Of a stretch of 64,000 nucleotides of DNA, positions 62,601-64,000 are shown piece after piece. The notes beneath the pieces were generated by a model, which ran no database searches, was not told the DNA's origin, and was given only the letters and a program-made list of their open reading frames with translations. The stretch spans positions 248,001 to 312,000 of the forward strand of contig JAHHIG010000004.1 of assembly GCA_019358895.1 (NCBI GenBank). The letters run 5' to 3'. This stretch comes from Tildeniella nuda ZEHNDER 1965/U140. Its GTDB lineage: Bacteria; Cyanobacteriota; Cyanobacteriia; Leptolyngbyales; Leptolyngbyaceae. Each line of letters opens with the position of its first letter. The first letter of the stretch is position 1. Made by a program: the position numbers and the translations under genes.

Positions 62601-63295
62601 TCTTCGGCTCGTTTGCGCTCGGTAATATCATGACAGTTAATCACGACACCATTGATCGCGGGTACATCCAGCAGGCACGTTGCCACTGCCTCAAAGAACA
62701 GCCAGGAGCCATCACGGTTTCGCACACGATATTCGATCGCAGGTTGGCTCACTTTGGGCTGTTCGATCGCCTGTTCTAGCACCGTCACAATGATGGGAAT
62801 ATCGTCGGGATGGACAAACTCGGCTGTGCTGTAGCCAACCACATCCTGAATGGTATAGCCCAGCAGTTTTGCGGCTGAGGGGCTGCAATAGCGAAAAGTG
62901 CCCTTCCGATCCAACACCACGATAATGTCGGTGGCGTTTTCGATGAGCGATCGAAACCGTTGTTCGCTTTCCTGAAGTGCTTTTTCGGCGCGTCTACGCT
63001 CGATATTTTCTTGCTGCAACCGACTGTTGGTACTGAGCAAATCAGCCGTCCGCTCCATCATAAGTTCTTCAAGCGATTTGAAATAGTGGCTACGGTCAGC
63101 GCCAACCGAGCCACTGTGGACTGGATCACCCAGAAGCGATCGACAGAGTGTTTTAAGCTCTACTTGCTGCTGCTCGGCTTCTGCTGCCAATAGGATCTGC
63201 TGCATCCGCTCAAACGCGACATCACTCTTACAGCACTCGCGCAAGCGTTCAAGATGTTCAGGTTTCATAGCATGGCTGGGGCGTACAACGACCAT
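59642..63295 (-). CDS. PAS/GAF multi-sensor histidine kinase
   Basis: 1217 residues, soluble. A helical lead (about 1-105), then four PAS domains: FRSLIENATDIIVVLDRKGT, VTLLESITEAFMSLDKQWRL, STALGNAVEGIARLDINGHY and ERLKLTLETTQMGIWDYEPH. Two GAF domains follow (about 610-770 and 800-955); the second has no obvious bilin Cys. HisKA with the phospho-His in FLSTVSHELRTPMSNMKMA and HATPase with NNACKYTSPGNAV and GGTGLGLALVQRL are both complete. There is no receiver, so an external response regulator is needed; none is adjacent. Confidence 0.93.
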   Translation of the reverse strand: MVVVRPSHAMKPEHLERLRECCKSDVAFERMQQILLAAEAEQQQVELKTLCRSLLGDPVHSGSVGADRSHYFKSLEELMMERTADLLSTNSRLQQENIERRRAEKALQESEQRFRSLIENATDIIVVLDRKGTFRYCSPSAAKLLGYTIQDVVGYSTAEFVHPDDIPIIVTVLEQAIEQPKVSQPAIEYRVRNRDGSWLFFEAVATCLLDVPAINGVVINCHDITERKRAEEALLIANRQTVTLLESITEAFMSLDKQWRLTYVNQQAAQLCQRSREALLGQCLWDVFPDIVGSVFDREYHRAMEHQVPVTFEEFHPSLNAWFDVRLSPCADGMSVFFLDVTERKQAQAELLEMSTALGNAVEGIARLDINGHYIALNRAYAAALGYQQEEMIGMSWQQTVHPNDIAVVVTAYQQMMIEGKAEVESMSVRKDGSTFYSEKVMVAAYDWHDRLIGFHCFTKDITERKQAEAALLESQERLKLTLETTQMGIWDYEPHRNTVKWSDSCEQLYGFAPGTFDGTNEAFLECIHPDDRAAVLQHTIQQTQQATNYSKEFRIIQPDGSIRWISERSHTFHDEMGQPTRTLGISMDTTDRKRFEEALSQQAERERLMSAIAQRIRTSLDLEETLNTTVSEVQQFLKADRVVLFEVEQKNSGRITAESVDANWQSMLGLRVQDNWVQHTLEAQQQGEVVVWAKAQELDSDSALQRFLEAWQVKAVLAVPILHGNTIWGVLVAQQCSTERHWETYEIGLLEQLATQVAIAIQQSELYRQVQQLNTALEAQVHDRTAQLQQALRFEATLKRITDSVRDSLDEDRILHTAVQELASGLEIMGCDAALYDLERRTSTVCYEHIRSDLPAANGTTIKMDDLSDVYDWLLREQCFQFCRTHPSRPRLLGSQHAILACPMVDDQGVMGDLWLFRPFGDTFTSQEIRLVQQVANQCAIAIRQARLYQAAQAQVAALEELNQLKDDFLSTVSHELRTPMSNMKMAIHMLKTVSAPDRQARYLNILQSECSREIELINDLLDLQRLEASAYPVSLETVDLLACVTTMVEPFYSRTSDREQRLSVQLPTHLPAITTDRATLQRVLAELLNNACKYTSPGNAVTLAVNCDHSDTAYSDTALGDAAAHVIFTISNQAEIPITELPHIFEKFYRVPNADPWKQGGTGLGLALVQRLIMQLEGVILVESSNGWTHFSIQLPLLKCSLAETTLPTLSPQAC

Positions 63296-63651
63296 GAGTA
63301 CTTGTTTTCAGAAAAGACTTCAGTAAAAGGTTGCACCAGCCAGTGCCAAGCTCAATCCATGAGTAGACTTGATCCTGCCAGCACCTACAAAGCCGAGTAG
63401 CCGTTTACAAACTAGCGTTCCAGACACAATCAGACCAACCGCTGACCTTGGGCAAGGCAGACGATCTGAGATAGCCGCACGTAGAGTCCCTAACGATTTG
63501 CTTGACCTGACGATTTCATTGAACAAAGTATGCCCAAGTTGTTCTCAGTACTAACACGAATTACCCTTGAATTTACTAGGAGAAGCACTTGGTCGCTACT
63601 GTAAAACTACGGGTTGTACCTGCCCTGCGTAGCAATCAGCGTTTGCACTAG
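63296..63651. other. Intergenic region without a convincing gene
   Basis: About 355 bases between two reverse-strand genes. It should contain the promoter of the histidine kinase gene. Short frames here have no family resemblance. Confidence 0.4.
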
Positions 63652-64000
63652 CTAAACCGCAGACTGAAGCCATTGACGGATTGCCTGTCTCCACAGACTG
63701 CTGCTGGTTTCAGGTAGCGAGAGTGGCTCCTTCGCAAAGATGTAGTAAATGTTGCCCTCATCGGTGACATCAAATGTGGCAGAAAATTCTTTTGCCCAAT
63801 CATCCAGGTGCTGACGGGCGATCGCGGGTTCTAACCGTGCAGCAGCGGCAAAACCCAGCACCGACACTCTACCCTGACTAACCTGGAGTACTTGAAAGAA
63901 GCGCTCTCTAATCGCCTGTCGCTTCAGTCTGGCACTGACATAGAGTAACCACACACCGAGAGACGCGGGAGCTAGACCAAAGAGAATCAAAAAGGTTGTC
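63652..64000 (-). CDS. Membrane-anchored protein, 5' end beyond window
   Basis: At least 116 codons are visible and the frame is open to the right edge, so the start is not seen. The first visible part is hydrophobic (TTFLILFGLAPASLGVWLLY), then a basic segment (SARLKRQAIRERFFQVLQVS) and a winged-helix-like region (RVSVLGFAAAARLEPAIARQ, ATFDVTDEGNIYYIFAKEPL). This layout, a membrane helix followed by a small winged helix, is seen in conserved cyanobacterial proteins of unknown function. Confidence 0.65.
   Translation of the reverse strand, partial: TTFLILFGLAPASLGVWLLYVSARLKRQAIRERFFQVLQVSQGRVSVLGFAAAARLEPAIARQHLDDWAKEFSATFDVTDEGNIYYIFAKEPLSLPETSSSLWRQAIRQWLQSAV

Overview
The window looks like the chromosome of a filamentous, phycobilisome-type cyanobacterium. 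HIP1 octamers (GCGATCGC) are dense throughout. There are cyanobacterial marker genes (psaE, cruF/cruG for myxol glycosides, a CPP1-like protein, Ycf49-type DUF2499, a NIL-domain protein beside cysTW), many PAS/GAF/CHASE2 signalling proteins, and abundant heptanucleotide short tandem repeats of the TCAGCGG type. Most of the sequence is ordinary core genome, with one strongly accessory block at about 25.1-36.9 kb.

Layout. 1-25 kb: a Ski2-like DExH helicase (cut by the left edge), a stress protein, an M48 peptidase, gamma-glutamyltransferase, a tiny PTPA-CTERM protein, an M28 lipoprotein peptidase, an HD-domain protein, a decayed AAA ATPase carrying two MITE-like insertions, trpS, a divergent LuxR regulator facing a response regulator plus CHASE2 kinase pair, a TPR protein, two genes with integron-cassette-like borders (an NTF2-fold protein and a SpoU methylase), mutM with a repeat insertion inside the coding frame, a long-tailed psaE, and the cruF-cruG operon. 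25.1-31.8 kb: directly after tRNA-Pro(CGG) lies an array of eight toxin-antitoxin or TA-like modules (HigBA, DUF4258/YgiT-type, MntA/HepT, DUF6888/DUF6887, two MazEF-type, DUF433/DUF5615 and VapBC). The modules are separated by nine copies of a sequence derived from the 3' end of the TPR gene that closes the array. 31.8-36.9 kb: that AAA_35-TPR gene and a TIR-AAA_35 gene, with a 21-bp minisatellite between them. This is a plausible defence or stress island.

37-64 kb: HU, a RodZ-like protein, an HPPD-like dioxygenase, a CPP1-like protein, two tandem OmpR-type regulators, a ferredoxin, cobQ, a Nudix hydrolase, PrxQ/BCP, a DUF2499-DUF3593 fusion, tsaB, an O-antigen ligase-like TPR membrane protein, a thioredoxin-fold [2Fe-2S] protein, a LuxR-type regulator, cysT-cysW plus a NIL protein, gluconokinase, a CYTH protein, a PfkB sugar kinase, a small RITR-type protein, a 1217-residue PAS/GAF histidine kinase, and a membrane protein cut by the right edge.

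The main surprises are: (1) the toxin-antitoxin array punctuated by TPR-gene tails; (2) repeat elements that have entered reading frames (mutM, the AAA_35-TPR gene, the DUF2499-DUF3593 fusion) apparently without breaking them; (3) attC-like ends on a methyltransferase gene; and (4) the adjacent TIR-STAND-like and AAA-TPR ATPases. All functional assignments come from motif recognition by eye. No database search was run.
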